From the NCBI RefSeq assembly GCF_028610675.1, contig NZ_JAQQWS010000002.1, forward strand, positions 124,001-188,000: a stretch of DNA of 64,000 nucleotides, given 5' to 3'. The notes below the pieces were generated by a model. The model was not told the DNA's origin and did not search any database. It worked only from the letters and a program-made list of their open reading frames with translations. This document shows positions 34,735 to 42,894 of this stretch, piece by piece. The first letter of the stretch is position 1; each line of letters begins with the position of its first letter. A program made the translations under genes and the position numbers. Source of the stretch: Alkalihalobacillus pseudalcaliphilus (GTDB lineage Bacteria; Bacillota; Bacilli; Bacillales; Bacillaceae_D).

Positions 34735-35508
34735 ATGGAAGATACACATATTCGTTTTTGCGGCTTTTCCTATCATACAAAAGGCTATCATTCTCAAGAC
34801 ACCGCTCCTCTCACACGTTATTTATTTCGACTTCAAACGGAAGGCACGAGTAAAATAACATTAAATGGAGAAGTTCTCTTATTCAAAAAAGGCGATTTGT
34901 TACTAGCACAACCAGGTGATACATATGAGCTAAAAATTGAGGAAAATCAAGATAGCGGTGATTATCATTTATCTGTTGATGGTGATTGGATCGAGAATTG
35001 GTGGCAAGGTTCATTCAAACCTACTGTATCAAATATATATTTAGACGAACGAATTTTAGCATTATGGCGGCATCTTACTTTAGAAAAAAGACGGCCATTA
35101 ACTGAAGAGAATAAAGAGCTTTCGATCCACCTAGTGAAAGCATTATGCCTCACTTTGGAGCGCGCTGTTAATGAAAATGAAGCGAGCTTAAACCGACCTT
35201 TTTCGGTAACAAGGATGCTTAGATTTATCGAAGAACATGCAACAATTGGGTTCAAAGTCGAAGAGGTAGCTACGGAGACAGGATTAAGTGTTTCTCGTGC
35301 TGTTCACCTTTTTAAAGAAACGACCGGAAAAACGATGATTGAATACGCACAAGAGATTCGATTATCAGCTGCTGTTGATCAAATGAAATACACGTCGATG
35401 ACTTTGGAAAGCATTGCTGAAAAGTGCGGCTTCAGCTCCTACCCTTATTTTCATCGTGTTTTTAAACGGAAGTATGGCATCGCACCCGGTGAATACCGCG
35501 AACACTAA
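34735..35508 (+). CDS. AraC-family transcriptional regulator
   Basis: About 257 residues: N-terminal cupin domain (about 10-100) that would bind the inducing sugar, and a C-terminal pair of helix-turn-helix motifs (about 155-255, MLRFIEEHATIGFKVEEVA.. and SIAEKCGFSSYPYFHRVFKR, ending FKRKYGIAPGEYR, the family signature). The ATG at 34735 follows GAGGTG; upstream frame is open but unsupported. Divergent from the five-gene sugar operon, which it probably activates. Confidence 0.9.
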   Translation: MEDTHIRFCGFSYHTKGYHSQDTAPLTRYLFRLQTEGTSKITLNGEVLLFKKGDLLLAQPGDTYELKIEENQDSGDYHLSVDGDWIENWWQGSFKPTVSNIYLDERILALWRHLTLEKRRPLTEENKELSIHLVKALCLTLERAVNENEASLNRPFSVTRMLRFIEEHATIGFKVEEVATETGLSVSRAVHLFKETTGKTMIEYAQEIRLSAAVDQMKYTSMTLESIAEKCGFSSYPYFHRVFKRKYGIAPGEYREH

Positions 35509-35544
35509 AGAGACCAAGCAGCCTAAGGGTTGCTTGGTCTCTTT
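35507..35544 (+). terminator. Terminator of the AraC gene
   Basis: AAAGAGACCAAGCA and TGCTTGGTCTCTTT with a 10-base loop and a T-run; its first bases overlap the stop codon. The T-run merges with the next repeat. Confidence 0.9.
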
Positions 35545-35688
35545 TTTATGAAAGTTGGTGCGAACATGGTGCGTTGCTCGTCGCTACCGGAAATTATGCT
35601 CCGCGTCCTGCGGGGTGGCGCTGAGCTAATTGGCACAGCCAGTGGATCTCAGCCCGCCATGAAGGCTTTATATAAAATGATTGCTGTT
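35543..35688 (+). repeat. Intergenic repeat, type A, truncated by a 52-bp array
   Basis: TTTTATGAAAGTTGGTGCG, GCTACCGGAAATTATGCTCC, GGGTGGCGCTGAGCTAATTG, GCACAGCCAGTGGATCTCAG. It is interrupted after AGCCCGCC by unrelated sequence leading into the tandem repeat at 35689. Confidence 0.8.
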
Positions 35689-35800
35689 CTCGGACTTTCT
35701 ACCTCTTTTTCCGACCAGCAACCCCGCGATTACGCTTTTGCTCGGACTTTCTACCTCTTTTTCCGACCAGCAACCCCGTGGTTCGGCGTTTGCTCGGGCT
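35689..35800 (+). repeat. 52-bp tandem repeat, 2 units plus start of a third
   Basis: Units at 35689-35740 and 35741-35792 share their first 38 bases (CTCGGACTTTCTACCTCTTT, then TTCCGACCAGCAACCCCG); a third begins CTCGGGCTTC. CTCGGA and TCCGA can pair around the CTACCTCTTT loop. The period is identical to the arrays at 10858 and 59961. No gene in 35509-35842. Confidence 0.8.
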
Positions 35801-35842
35801 TCTTTCTTCTTCCCTTTTGTGTTTTCGTTACTTTAAATAAAG

Positions 35843-36868
35843 TTATTGTACTTTTAAGATTAGATCCTCTTTCTTTATCCAGTTGATCTGACGTAAGAAT
35901 CTGTATATTAGTATAGTTATACAAGCTGGTAAAAGGATGCCTACACCTATATAAACTAAAAATGGGTAGTACCCTTGATTAGCTAACAGATTTAAGGGTG
36001 CTATAAGTGAATTTAGTCCAAGACCAGCAATTTCATATGGTGCTTCTAAATGAAAAAGGAGTGTAGCTATCGGTGCACATATCATTGCCGATATAAAAGG
36101 CGGTATTAATACTCTTGGATTTTTCACCACGTTTGGAAACTGCACTTTCGGGGTTAAGAGGCCCTGAGCAATATTTGCTCCCCAATCATTTTGCTTAAAT
36201 GACATGACGGTAAAACCAACAAACTGAACCGTACACCCAATTAATGCCGCTGCACTTGAGATGGGGTCGAGCTGTAAGGCTAATGCAATAGCAGCGGATG
36301 ATGCAGGCGACATTAAGAAAATACTCCAAACGAGTGCAATAACAACCGGTCCGATTAATGGTGAGCCCTCTACCGAAGAAGCAATATAAGCACTAATCAT
36401 TTCCAATAACGGCGTCGTGACTAACGCTAACAAATAACCAGTAACACCACCGATACTGATCGCACAAAATGGAATGGCTAACATATCAAGCTTTGTTTTC
36501 CCTTGAACTCTCTTCCCAACCCAGATAGCTATAAGAGCAGCTAGAACAGCACTTAATGGTTGCCCGGTAACTAGAACAGCTCCCACATCTGTAAACTGTA
36601 AAGCATTTCCTCCAACCGTACTTGCCGCCATCGCACTAAAAATGACGAGCGTATTGCCTCCTAATTGATAAGCAATTCCTGCCCCAAATGCTGGAGCTAA
36701 CATTAGCTGTGCTGTTTTACCAATTGTTACAAGTGCTTCAATACTTGTAAAGATACCAATTGATTCAATAAGCAAACCTATTCCTAGTGTCACTAATACG
36801 GCATTAGCCAGACCTGCCGATGCCTTATACATTCGATCGATTAAATATTGCTTTGTACTTTGTTTCAT
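35843..36868 (-). CDS. PTS EIIC-like membrane protein (PfoR family)
   Basis: About 341 residues with nine or ten membrane segments; the Gly/Ala-rich segments (APAFGAGIAYQLGGNTLVIF, SPASSAAIALALQLDPISSA) match the PTS_EIIC_2 / PfoR group. Members look like sugar-specific IIC channels but are encoded without IIA/IIB partners, as here, so phosphotransfer is doubtful. The ATG at 36868 follows AAAGGTGG; a GTG three codons upstream overlaps it. The gap to 37144 has no gene. Confidence 0.75.
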   Translation of the reverse strand: MKQSTKQYLIDRMYKASAGLANAVLVTLGIGLLIESIGIFTSIEALVTIGKTAQLMLAPAFGAGIAYQLGGNTLVIFSAMAASTVGGNALQFTDVGAVLVTGQPLSAVLAALIAIWVGKRVQGKTKLDMLAIPFCAISIGGVTGYLLALVTTPLLEMISAYIASSVEGSPLIGPVVIALVWSIFLMSPASSAAIALALQLDPISSAAALIGCTVQFVGFTVMSFKQNDWGANIAQGLLTPKVQFPNVVKNPRVLIPPFISAMICAPIATLLFHLEAPYEIAGLGLNSLIAPLNLLANQGYYPFLVYIGVGILLPACITILIYRFLRQINWIKKEDLILKVQ

Positions 36869-37144
36869 CTCTTCCACCTTTTCTGTCAGTACTTGCTGTT
36901 TAATAAGGAAGAGCGTAACGTTGTTTAACTACTCTATCCAAGCCTTTTTATCACACATCACTAAAACGCTGTAAATGAATAAAGTGTTTACATGTAGAAA
37001 AAAGGCTTATCGCCCTTTTAATCTCGCAAACTCTTATTAAATTCCTATTATAATATAATTATATTCAGAAAAAGTCAATATTTCTATCAATTTAAAACAA
37101 AAGAGAGCCAGTTAACTATACTTTGTATACTGGATACTGACTTT

Positions 37145-38032
37145 CTAGCAATCTCGTTTTTTACCCTGTACAACTATCACCGCAATAATCACCAAAATCA
37201 TGCCCGTATATTGCCACAGATTTAAACGCTCTGAGAATAATAGAAAACTCATAAAAGCCGCTACCACAGGTTCAACAGTTGCAATAATGGATGCTTTACT
37301 AGATTCTACATATTGTAGTCCCTTCGTATAAAGAATAAAAGCAAGCATCGTCGAGAAAAAACCGATTCCTAATACAAGTAACCAAACATAGCCTTGCCGA
37401 AATTCATCTGTCATTTCCCATATCCCACTAAAAGGAATAATAGCCATAGCCGCAAAAACAAAGGTATAGAAGGTAACTGTTAAAGGTGAGTATTTGGCTA
37501 GAGCAAATTTACCGAAAATACTATACATGGCATAAAAGAATCCAGACCCTATGCCTAGTAATATGCCATAAAATGATACCGCTGCTCCGCTACTAGGAAA
37601 TATACCGATAACAAGGGAGCAACCTAGTAAGGTCATAAATAAGGCTAGTAGTTTTCGCGTTGTTAGTTTTTCTTTGAAAAGAACTCTTGAAAAGAGCGTC
37701 ACAAAGGCCGGTGCCGTATATAATAAAATCGTTGCGATGGAGATCGATGTCACTTGCATCGCATAAAATAAGCAAAGGTTAAACAGAACAATACTAATAA
37801 CACCCGTACCAATAAAATAATGACTATCTCGCATTTTGATACGCAATGCTGGACGGTGCTTCGAAAAAAGGGATAAGTAGATAAGCATAAAAAACATAGC
37901 CGTCCCGGTTCGAATAGCTACGACCTGGACGGGTGTAAAGCCTGCATCATATAAATGGTGGACAAATACACCGATTAGTCCCCACAGCGCCGCTCCTACT
38001 GCGATCGATAAATAAGCTAATCGTTTATCCAT
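37145..38032 (-). CDS. EamA/DMT-family transporter
   Basis: 295 residues with ten membrane segments in two EamA halves (about 8-140 and 150-290); the second half ends in the family's VEPVVAAFMSFLLFSERLNLWQ motif. DMT-family proteins export or import metabolites such as amino acids or nucleosides; the substrate is unknown. It overlaps the upstream LOV-STAS gene by 8 bp and has no separate ribosome site of note, so its translation is coupled to the photoreceptor. Confidence 0.87.
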   Translation of the reverse strand: MDKRLAYLSIAVGAALWGLIGVFVHHLYDAGFTPVQVVAIRTGTAMFFMLIYLSLFSKHRPALRIKMRDSHYFIGTGVISIVLFNLCLFYAMQVTSISIATILLYTAPAFVTLFSRVLFKEKLTTRKLLALFMTLLGCSLVIGIFPSSGAAVSFYGILLGIGSGFFYAMYSIFGKFALAKYSPLTVTFYTFVFAAMAIIPFSGIWEMTDEFRQGYVWLLVLGIGFFSTMLAFILYTKGLQYVESSKASIIATVEPVVAAFMSFLLFSERLNLWQYTGMILVIIAVIVVQGKKRDC

Positions 38033-38819
38033 CTATTTTTTCTAGTTGCTCGAGATATTTGCTTAGATAGCTTTTCACCGATTTTTCCCTTTTAATCGTG
38101 TTAAAAGAGCCTTTTGTCATACCTGCTGAGCTTAGTGCCAGCTTAGGACTCATCCCACAGATGACCATTTCTGTTCCTACTAGATTAAGTACTTCTTTAA
38201 GTCGAATTAATTCTTCCAATACTAGTTCATTATAGAAATCTAAGCCAGATAAATCGATAATTAGTGTTTCTATTTGAAGATGTATGACTGACTCTGTGAT
38301 CGTTGCCATCAATTTATTAAATCGCTCTTGGTTCGTTTCCCCCACTAATGGTAATACGGCAATATCTCTAAATAACGGGACGATAGGGTTGGAAATTGAT
38401 TCTATTAACTGAACGGAGTCCATATATTTTTGTTCCGTTTTCTTTTGTTCCGTTATATCTTTTTGCATTCCAATAAAGAAAAATCGCTTTTCTTTTTCAA
38501 AATAAACGGGATCTATCGTTAATTGGTTCCAAAATGGGGTGCCGTCTTTTTTATAGTTTAAGATTTCAGCAGAAAAAGAGGTCTGATTAGTAATAGCATC
38601 TTTGATTTTCTTCACAGTTTGAAGATCTGTATCAGGACCTTGCATGAATCGACAATTTCTACCTATTACTTCTTGACGTTGATAACCTGTCATGAGCGAA
38701 AAACCTTTACTCATATAAACAATTGGGTTATCTGCTTTAGCAGGATCGGTAATAACAATAGCTGTTTTCGCATAATCTATAATTTTCTTAAGTAAATCAG
38801 CATCATCTAAATGAATCAT
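38025..38819 (-). CDS. ytvA: Blue-light photoreceptor, LOV-STAS protein (YtvA)
   Basis: 264 residues, nearly the length of B. subtilis YtvA. LOV/PAS domain (about 8-115) with the flavin-adduct motif GRNCRFMQG; C56 is the cysteine that forms the light-induced bond to FMN. Other LOV marks: NPIVYMSKGF, FSAEILNYKKDGTPFWNQL, FFIGMQKDITE. A linker helix (118-140) leads to a STAS domain (about 145-260) with LIIDLSGLDF. YtvA feeds blue light into the sigma-B stressosome. First gene of a two-gene unit with the DMT transporter; GAGGAGG precedes the ATG. Confidence 0.95.
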   Translation of the reverse strand: MIHLDDADLLKKIIDYAKTAIVITDPAKADNPIVYMSKGFSLMTGYQRQEVIGRNCRFMQGPDTDLQTVKKIKDAITNQTSFSAEILNYKKDGTPFWNQLTIDPVYFEKEKRFFFIGMQKDITEQKKTEQKYMDSVQLIESISNPIVPLFRDIAVLPLVGETNQERFNKLMATITESVIHLQIETLIIDLSGLDFYNELVLEELIRLKEVLNLVGTEMVICGMSPKLALSSAGMTKGSFNTIKREKSVKSYLSKYLEQLEKIDG

Positions 38820-38842
38820 AGGTACCTCCTCATTAGTTCTGG

Positions 38843-39250
38843 TTTGTATGAAAGTGCGAACATAGAGCGTTACTCGCCGTTACCAAAAATCATGCTGCCC
38901 TTCCTGTGGGGTGGCACTAAACTAACTGGCTTCGCCAGTGGATTTCAGCCCGCCACTACGTCCCACGGGAATCTCCGCATTTTTGTCCGCTGGGTTACTG
39001 CTCATTCTCAAGTCCAAAAAACATTCTTACAACAAATATTAAAAAGAATAAGAAAAAGAACAAAGTGAATGAAAAGTCACCAGATAAAGCTAAACCCAAC
39101 TTTACTCTTTGTTGGTGGCGAAGTGAATCCGCTTCGCCAGGTGGGTTTTATATGAAAGTTGTTTGTGGACGATAGGTTGTGCCTTGTAGTTAACAGACCT
39201 TAGTTCTGTGGCTACATCTTGTTGTCGTTTTCGGGTGGCTTGTCCGCTTT
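38843..39250 (+). repeat. Intergenic repeats: full type A followed by type D
   Basis: Type A: TTTGTATGAAAGTGCGAAC, ACTGGCTTCGCCAGTGGAT (perfect ACTGGC/GCCAGT hairpin), GCCACTACGTCCCACGGGAA, GCTCATTCTCAAGTCC, ACAAAGTGAATG. Then CTTTGTTGGTGGCGAAGTG, CCGCTTCGCCAGGTGGG, TTATATGAAAGTTG and type D GGACGATAGGTTGTGCC. The most complete copy in the window; it fills 38820-39300, with no gene. Confidence 0.8.
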
Positions 39251-39323
39251 GGTAACTGGACTGTGATGCCTTTTATTATTGGTTATAAGCCTTCTTCTTA
39301 TTAATCAATCCTCATTTATTGTA

Positions 39324-39343
39324 TAATAAATTTGGATTTATTA
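39324..39343. promoter_or_regulatory. Perfect inverted repeat before the HAD gene
   Basis: TAATAAAT and ATTTATTA arms with a TTGG centre, immediately upstream of the ribosome site at 39348. Could be an operator or overlap a -10 region. Confidence 0.4.
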
Positions 39344-39353
39344 CATAAAAGGA

Positions 39354-40208
39354 GTGTTTTGTATTAATACAAAAATCGTTTTCTTAGATGTTGACGGAAC
39401 AATTTTATTAGAAAATGGAACCGTTCCTCCATCTACAGTACAAGCATGTCAACAAGCAAGAAAAAATGGGCACCTCGTCTTCTTATGTACAGGTCGTTCA
39501 AAAGCTGCTTTGTATGCCAATATTCTGGATATTGGTTTTGATGGCATCATCGGAGGTGCTGGGGTCTTTGCAGAAGTTAATAACGAACTCCTTTTTAGAA
39601 AGACTTTAACCGCCGTGGAAATCAAAGAACTGGTTGATTATTTCACATCAAGAGATATTGAATTTATGCTTGAGTCCAATGATGGTATGTATGGAACTGA
39701 ATCCTTAAAGCAACATTATCTATCCATTATAAAGGAAGATATTCAAAATAACGAGTTTACCGACGAAAAAGAACATCCGATTTATCAGCTTATGCAAATT
39801 ACTAGTTTTGTTCCTGTTGAACAATTACATCGGCATGATATTAATAAAATTTGTTTTATGGGGCATCCGACAATTCCTTACAAAGAGATTGCCCCTTTAT
39901 TTGAGAAAAAATTAACCGTAGTTCCAACTAGCTTTCATAAATTTGGGGCTGAGGGAGGTGAAATTTCGGGAATTGGCATTCACAAAGCAGCAGGAATTGA
40001 AGCTGTGCTCAAGCATCTTCAATTACCGCGAGAACAAACGCTTGCCATTGGTGATGGAATCAACGATTTGGAAATGCTCCAGTTTTGCGAGATAGGTATT
40101 GCTATGGGAAATGCCAAAGAAGAACTAAAAGCGGTTGCTGATGAAGTAACGGCAGCAATTGATGAAGATGGTGTTTACCTTAGCTTCCAAAAACACGGTC
40201 TGATTTAA
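39354..40208 (+). CDS. Cof-type HAD-superfamily phosphatase, possibly starting at ATT
   Basis: About 281-284 residues. HAD motif I VFLDVDGTIL with both catalytic Asp, motif II in FLCTGRS, motif III/IV in AIGDGINDLEML; the large alpha/beta cap between 85 and 190 marks the Cof (IIB) subclass, which dephosphorylates sugar phosphates or flavin/pyridoxal compounds. Start problem: AAAAGGAG ends at 39354, and the GTG at 39354 lies inside it; the codon at the correct distance (39363) is ATT in a context (ATT AAT ACA AAA) that would read M-N-T-K if it were ATG. A rare ATT start is plausible. Confidence 0.85.
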   Translation: MFCINTKIVFLDVDGTILLENGTVPPSTVQACQQARKNGHLVFLCTGRSKAALYANILDIGFDGIIGGAGVFAEVNNELLFRKTLTAVEIKELVDYFTSRDIEFMLESNDGMYGTESLKQHYLSIIKEDIQNNEFTDEKEHPIYQLMQITSFVPVEQLHRHDINKICFMGHPTIPYKEIAPLFEKKLTVVPTSFHKFGAEGGEISGIGIHKAAGIEAVLKHLQLPREQTLAIGDGINDLEMLQFCEIGIAMGNAKEELKAVADEVTAAIDEDGVYLSFQKHGLI

Positions 40209-40278
40209 AAGAAGCAAAACATTTGCGACCTTTTTTGTCCTTTGCTAAAGTAAAAAAAAGTGAGAAGGGTGATCTTTT

Positions 40279-41397
40279 ATGAGTACAGCTTATGAGTCTT
40301 TATTTGAACCTTATACATTACCAAATGGAGTTGAATTGAAAAATCGGCTTGCCTTAGCACCTATGACCCATTACTCTTCCAATGATGATGGAACTATTTC
40401 AGACGAAGAATTGGTTTATATAAAAGAACGATCCAAAGACCTCAGTATAGTCATCACAGCTTGTGCAAATGTCATACCTAATGGTAAAGCTTTTGTTGGG
40501 CAACCTGGGATTTTCAGTGATGACTTATTACCGGGTTTAACGAAATGGGCAAAAACGATTCAAGCAGAAGGCGCGAAAGCCATTGTACAAATTCATCATG
40601 GTGGCAGACAATGCCCTCCCGAATTAGTACCGAATGGCGACGTGCTCTGTGCATCCGATTTTTATGAGAATGGAACTAAAATCGCTCGTGAATTAACGAG
40701 TATTGAAATAGATGAGATTATTACTGCATTCGGGGAAGCTACAAGACGTGCGATCGAAGCTGGTTTTGATGGCATAGAAATCCACGGGGCGAATACGTAT
40801 CTCATCCAACAATTTTACTCTCCTTTTACAAATAGCCGAACAGACAAATGGGGAGGCTCACGTGAAAACAGGATGAGATTTCCACTTGCTGTATTAAAAG
40901 CGTGTCAAGAGGCCATCAAAAAATATGCGAATCGCCCATTTATCTTAGGTTATCGCTTCTCTCCAGAAGAACCCTCCACTCCAGGGTTAACAATGGCTGA
41001 TACATTCTACCTCGTGGATGTATTAGCTGAGTGTGGTCTCGATTATTTACACGTATCTTTAGGTGATGTTCAATCCTATCCACATCGCGATGCGGATACA
41101 ACAAAAACACGAATTGAACTAATCAATGAGCATATTAATGGAAGAGTCCCTTTTATGGTAGTCGGTCAAATTAATACCCCAGATCAAGCAATCAAAGTAC
41201 GTGAGCAGGGAATGCCTCTTTTAGCATTAGGACGCGAACTACTTATTGAACCAAGATGGGCTGATAAAGTTCAAAATGGCCAGTCTGATTCGATTGAATA
41301 TGCTTTAAAAGTAGCTGAAAAAGATAAGTATCTGTTACCAAACAATCTCTGGAATATCATCATGAAACGAGAAGGCTGGGTACCTGTCGAGAAATAA
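40279..41397 (+). CDS. Old yellow enzyme-type NADH-dependent flavin oxidoreductase
   Basis: 372 residues, FMN-binding TIM barrel. LKNRLALAPMTHYSS near the start, IHGANTYLIQQFYSPFTNSR with the substrate-binding region, DKWGGSRENRMRFPLAV and ALGRELLIEPRW at the end are family marks. These enzymes reduce activated C=C bonds with NAD(P)H, but the physiological substrate is seldom known; the residue after APM is Thr, as in many Firmicute members. Follows the HAD gene by 70 bp; own ribosome site (GAGAAGGGTGA). Confidence 0.9.
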   Translation: MSTAYESLFEPYTLPNGVELKNRLALAPMTHYSSNDDGTISDEELVYIKERSKDLSIVITACANVIPNGKAFVGQPGIFSDDLLPGLTKWAKTIQAEGAKAIVQIHHGGRQCPPELVPNGDVLCASDFYENGTKIARELTSIEIDEIITAFGEATRRAIEAGFDGIEIHGANTYLIQQFYSPFTNSRTDKWGGSRENRMRFPLAVLKACQEAIKKYANRPFILGYRFSPEEPSTPGLTMADTFYLVDVLAECGLDYLHVSLGDVQSYPHRDADTTKTRIELINEHINGRVPFMVVGQINTPDQAIKVREQGMPLLALGRELLIEPRWADKVQNGQSDSIEYALKVAEKDKYLLPNNLWNIIMKREGWVPVEK

Positions 41398-41421
41398 ACA
41401 CCTATCCATCGCTATTAATAA

Positions 41422-41460
41422 AAGAAACGTGGCGGTTCAACATAGACCATCACGTTTCTT
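41422..41460 (+). terminator. Terminator of the old yellow enzyme gene
   Basis: AAGAAACGTG and CACGTTTCTT arms with a T-run. Confidence 0.85.
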
Positions 41461-41520
41461 TTTTTATGCTTGTAACTGATTCACTATGTATACGGTAAAA
41501 ACAGCTAAGGAGGAATGACC

Positions 41521-41619
41521 GTGGACCATATAGACCCACTTAAAATCGTTATTGGGGCAGGTTCATACAACAATAACCCTGACGCCATCAAACGACCTTA
41601 CATGAGCACAAACCGTTAA
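41521..41619 (+). pseudogene. Truncated SAM-methyltransferase start (32 codons)
   Basis: A GTG after a strong TAAGGAGG site opens VDHIDPLKIVIGAGSYNNNP, which resembles the N-terminus of a Bacillus class I methyltransferase family (a glycine-rich K-I-V-I-G-A-G strand). It then diverges and stops at 41617-41619, in the stop region of the Nudix gene on the other strand. No further methyltransferase motif follows, so I read it as a 3'-deleted remnant still carrying its ribosome site. Confidence 0.55.
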
Positions 41620-42233
41620 TCAAATATCGCCCTTTTATCTTCTGAATGGTAAAAAGCAAATAATGACGCTATTTGTTCTTCCGTATTTCTATTGGTTGAT
41701 AAACGAGGTAGACGATCCTTTGGAAAAAATTGAGCTTGTGTCGTTTCTAAACGATCCGCCTCTACTTTCTCTATCACTTCACATTGAATGAACACTTTAT
41801 AATAATGAAAAGGTTGGGGTGGGTGGGCATGCTTATTCATATCAATTAAGGCCATTAAATTACGTGCCTCGGTCTTATACCCGGCCTCCTCCTCAATTTC
41901 CTTCACAATATTTTCAGCCGCTGAAAGTCCCACATCACAAAAGCCACCAGGAAGGGACCAGTTTCCATCAGACTTTTCCTGAACCAACAATATTTGCTGA
42001 TCCTGAAATACAGCTCCTCTCACATCGACTTTGGGTGTTTGATAACCTTTTTCCTTCGAAAATAATGCGATCGTTTCGTTGACATCTAAATCGCTATAAG
42101 AAGCGATAATCTCTGCACTAATTTGTTCAAGCTCCTTATATCTTTCTATATCAAAGGCATCCTTTGAAAAAGTTAACCCACTTTTGGACAAGGCTTGAAT
42201 TCGCCTTGCCCACTCTAACCACTTCACATCCAA
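41616..42233 (-). CDS. Nudix hydrolase with N-terminal Nudix_N (YjhB-like) domain
   Basis: 205 residues. Residues 1-60 form the helical Nudix_N domain (WLEWARRIQALSKSGLTFSK). The Nudix box is GGFCDVGLSAAENIVKEIEE then EAGY, with the metal-binding E-E-x-x-E pattern intact; the early Glu of the consensus is Leu, as in other members of this subgroup. Hydrolyses a nucleoside-diphosphate-linked compound; substrate unknown. Start TTG at 42233 or GTG at 42227 after AAGGAA. It touches the stop of the methyltransferase remnant on the opposite strand. Confidence 0.87.
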   Translation of the reverse strand: MDVKWLEWARRIQALSKSGLTFSKDAFDIERYKELEQISAEIIASYSDLDVNETIALFSKEKGYQTPKVDVRGAVFQDQQILLVQEKSDGNWSLPGGFCDVGLSAAENIVKEIEEEAGYKTEARNLMALIDMNKHAHPPQPFHYYKVFIQCEVIEKVEADRLETTQAQFFPKDRLPRLSTNRNTEEQIASLFAFYHSEDKRAIFD

Positions 42234-42250
42234 AATTGATCACATTCCTT

Positions 42251-42880
42251 CTATCTCTTATTAAAATATCCAATGCTTGTTGCAATAAAGAATTGGGCAC
42301 CATAATAGGTCGTCATAATCCAAACATGGGAATAGGAAATGGACTCCACAAACATATTCCAAGCTAGAAAACTATCGGAGATAATAAATAAAATTGCACC
42401 TATCATTGCATATTTATCGTTCGTCCACACAGCCGTAATCCCCATAAATCCTATTACGAGAATATACAAGATAACAGGAATAACCAGAGCTGTTTCCCCC
42501 GAATCAACCATCGCCGAAATAAGTAAATAACCCATGATTGTCATATAAATAAGAAATGGAAAGCTGACGATCCCACTTTTTCTCTTGTTCACACTTATTT
42601 TTAAAAATGCATACAGATAAAAGATATGTCCTGTTAAAAAGACAATAAGTCCCCCTAAAAAGGAGTAAACAATAACACCATCTGCAATCATACAGACGAT
42701 CAAACCAAGAACAATCGCCAAATACTTCCTGACTTTGCGGTAATAAAACAAGCTATAGAAAATAATTAGTAGCATCGGTGTAAGCTTAAAAATGACCGTT
42801 GCAAGTGATTGGCCAGCGTCAAAATAAAAAATATAATAGATTGATGAAACAAGTATCAGTAATGTTGTAAACGCTTTCAT
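42251..42880 (-). CDS. YhhN/TMEM86-family membrane protein
   Basis: About 209 residues, seven or eight membrane segments. Family landmarks are the polar residues in LIVCMIADGVIV, LTGHIFYLYAF and ILFIISDSFLAWN. In animals TMEM86 is a lysoplasmalogenase; bacterial YhhN function is not settled. The ATG at 42880 follows GGGGAGG by 6 bases; the frame is open a little further up without a better site. A perfect cre consensus overlaps this start (42866-42879). It lies between the Nudix gene and the hydrolase, all on the minus strand. Confidence 0.82.
   Translation of the reverse strand: MKAFTTLLILVSSIYYIFYFDAGQSLATVIFKLTPMLLIIFYSLFYYRKVRKYLAIVLGLIVCMIADGVIVYSFLGGLIVFLTGHIFYLYAFLKISVNKRKSGIVSFPFLIYMTIMGYLLISAMVDSGETALVIPVILYILVIGFMGITAVWTNDKYAMIGAILFIISDSFLAWNMFVESISYSHVWIMTTYYGAQFFIATSIGYFNKR
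42866..42879. promoter_or_regulatory. cre consensus overlapping the YhhN start codon
   Basis: TGTAAACGCTTTCA fits all 14 positions of the CcpA consensus. It lies on codons 1-5 of the gene, so it may be functional (roadblock or occlusion) or a coincidence of coding sequence. Confidence 0.4.
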
Positions 42881-42894
42881 AATTAACCTCCCCA

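Noticed and set aside
35843..36868. A complete PTS sugar uptake system
   Set aside because: No IIA or IIB gene is adjacent and the protein falls in the PfoR-like group of IIC homologues.
38811..39068. An 85-codon frame reading through the type A repeat
   Set aside because: The same repeat at other loci has stops in this frame; the encoded peptide (TGFASGFQPAT-like) is an artefact of the repeat, as are those at 8234 and 35530.
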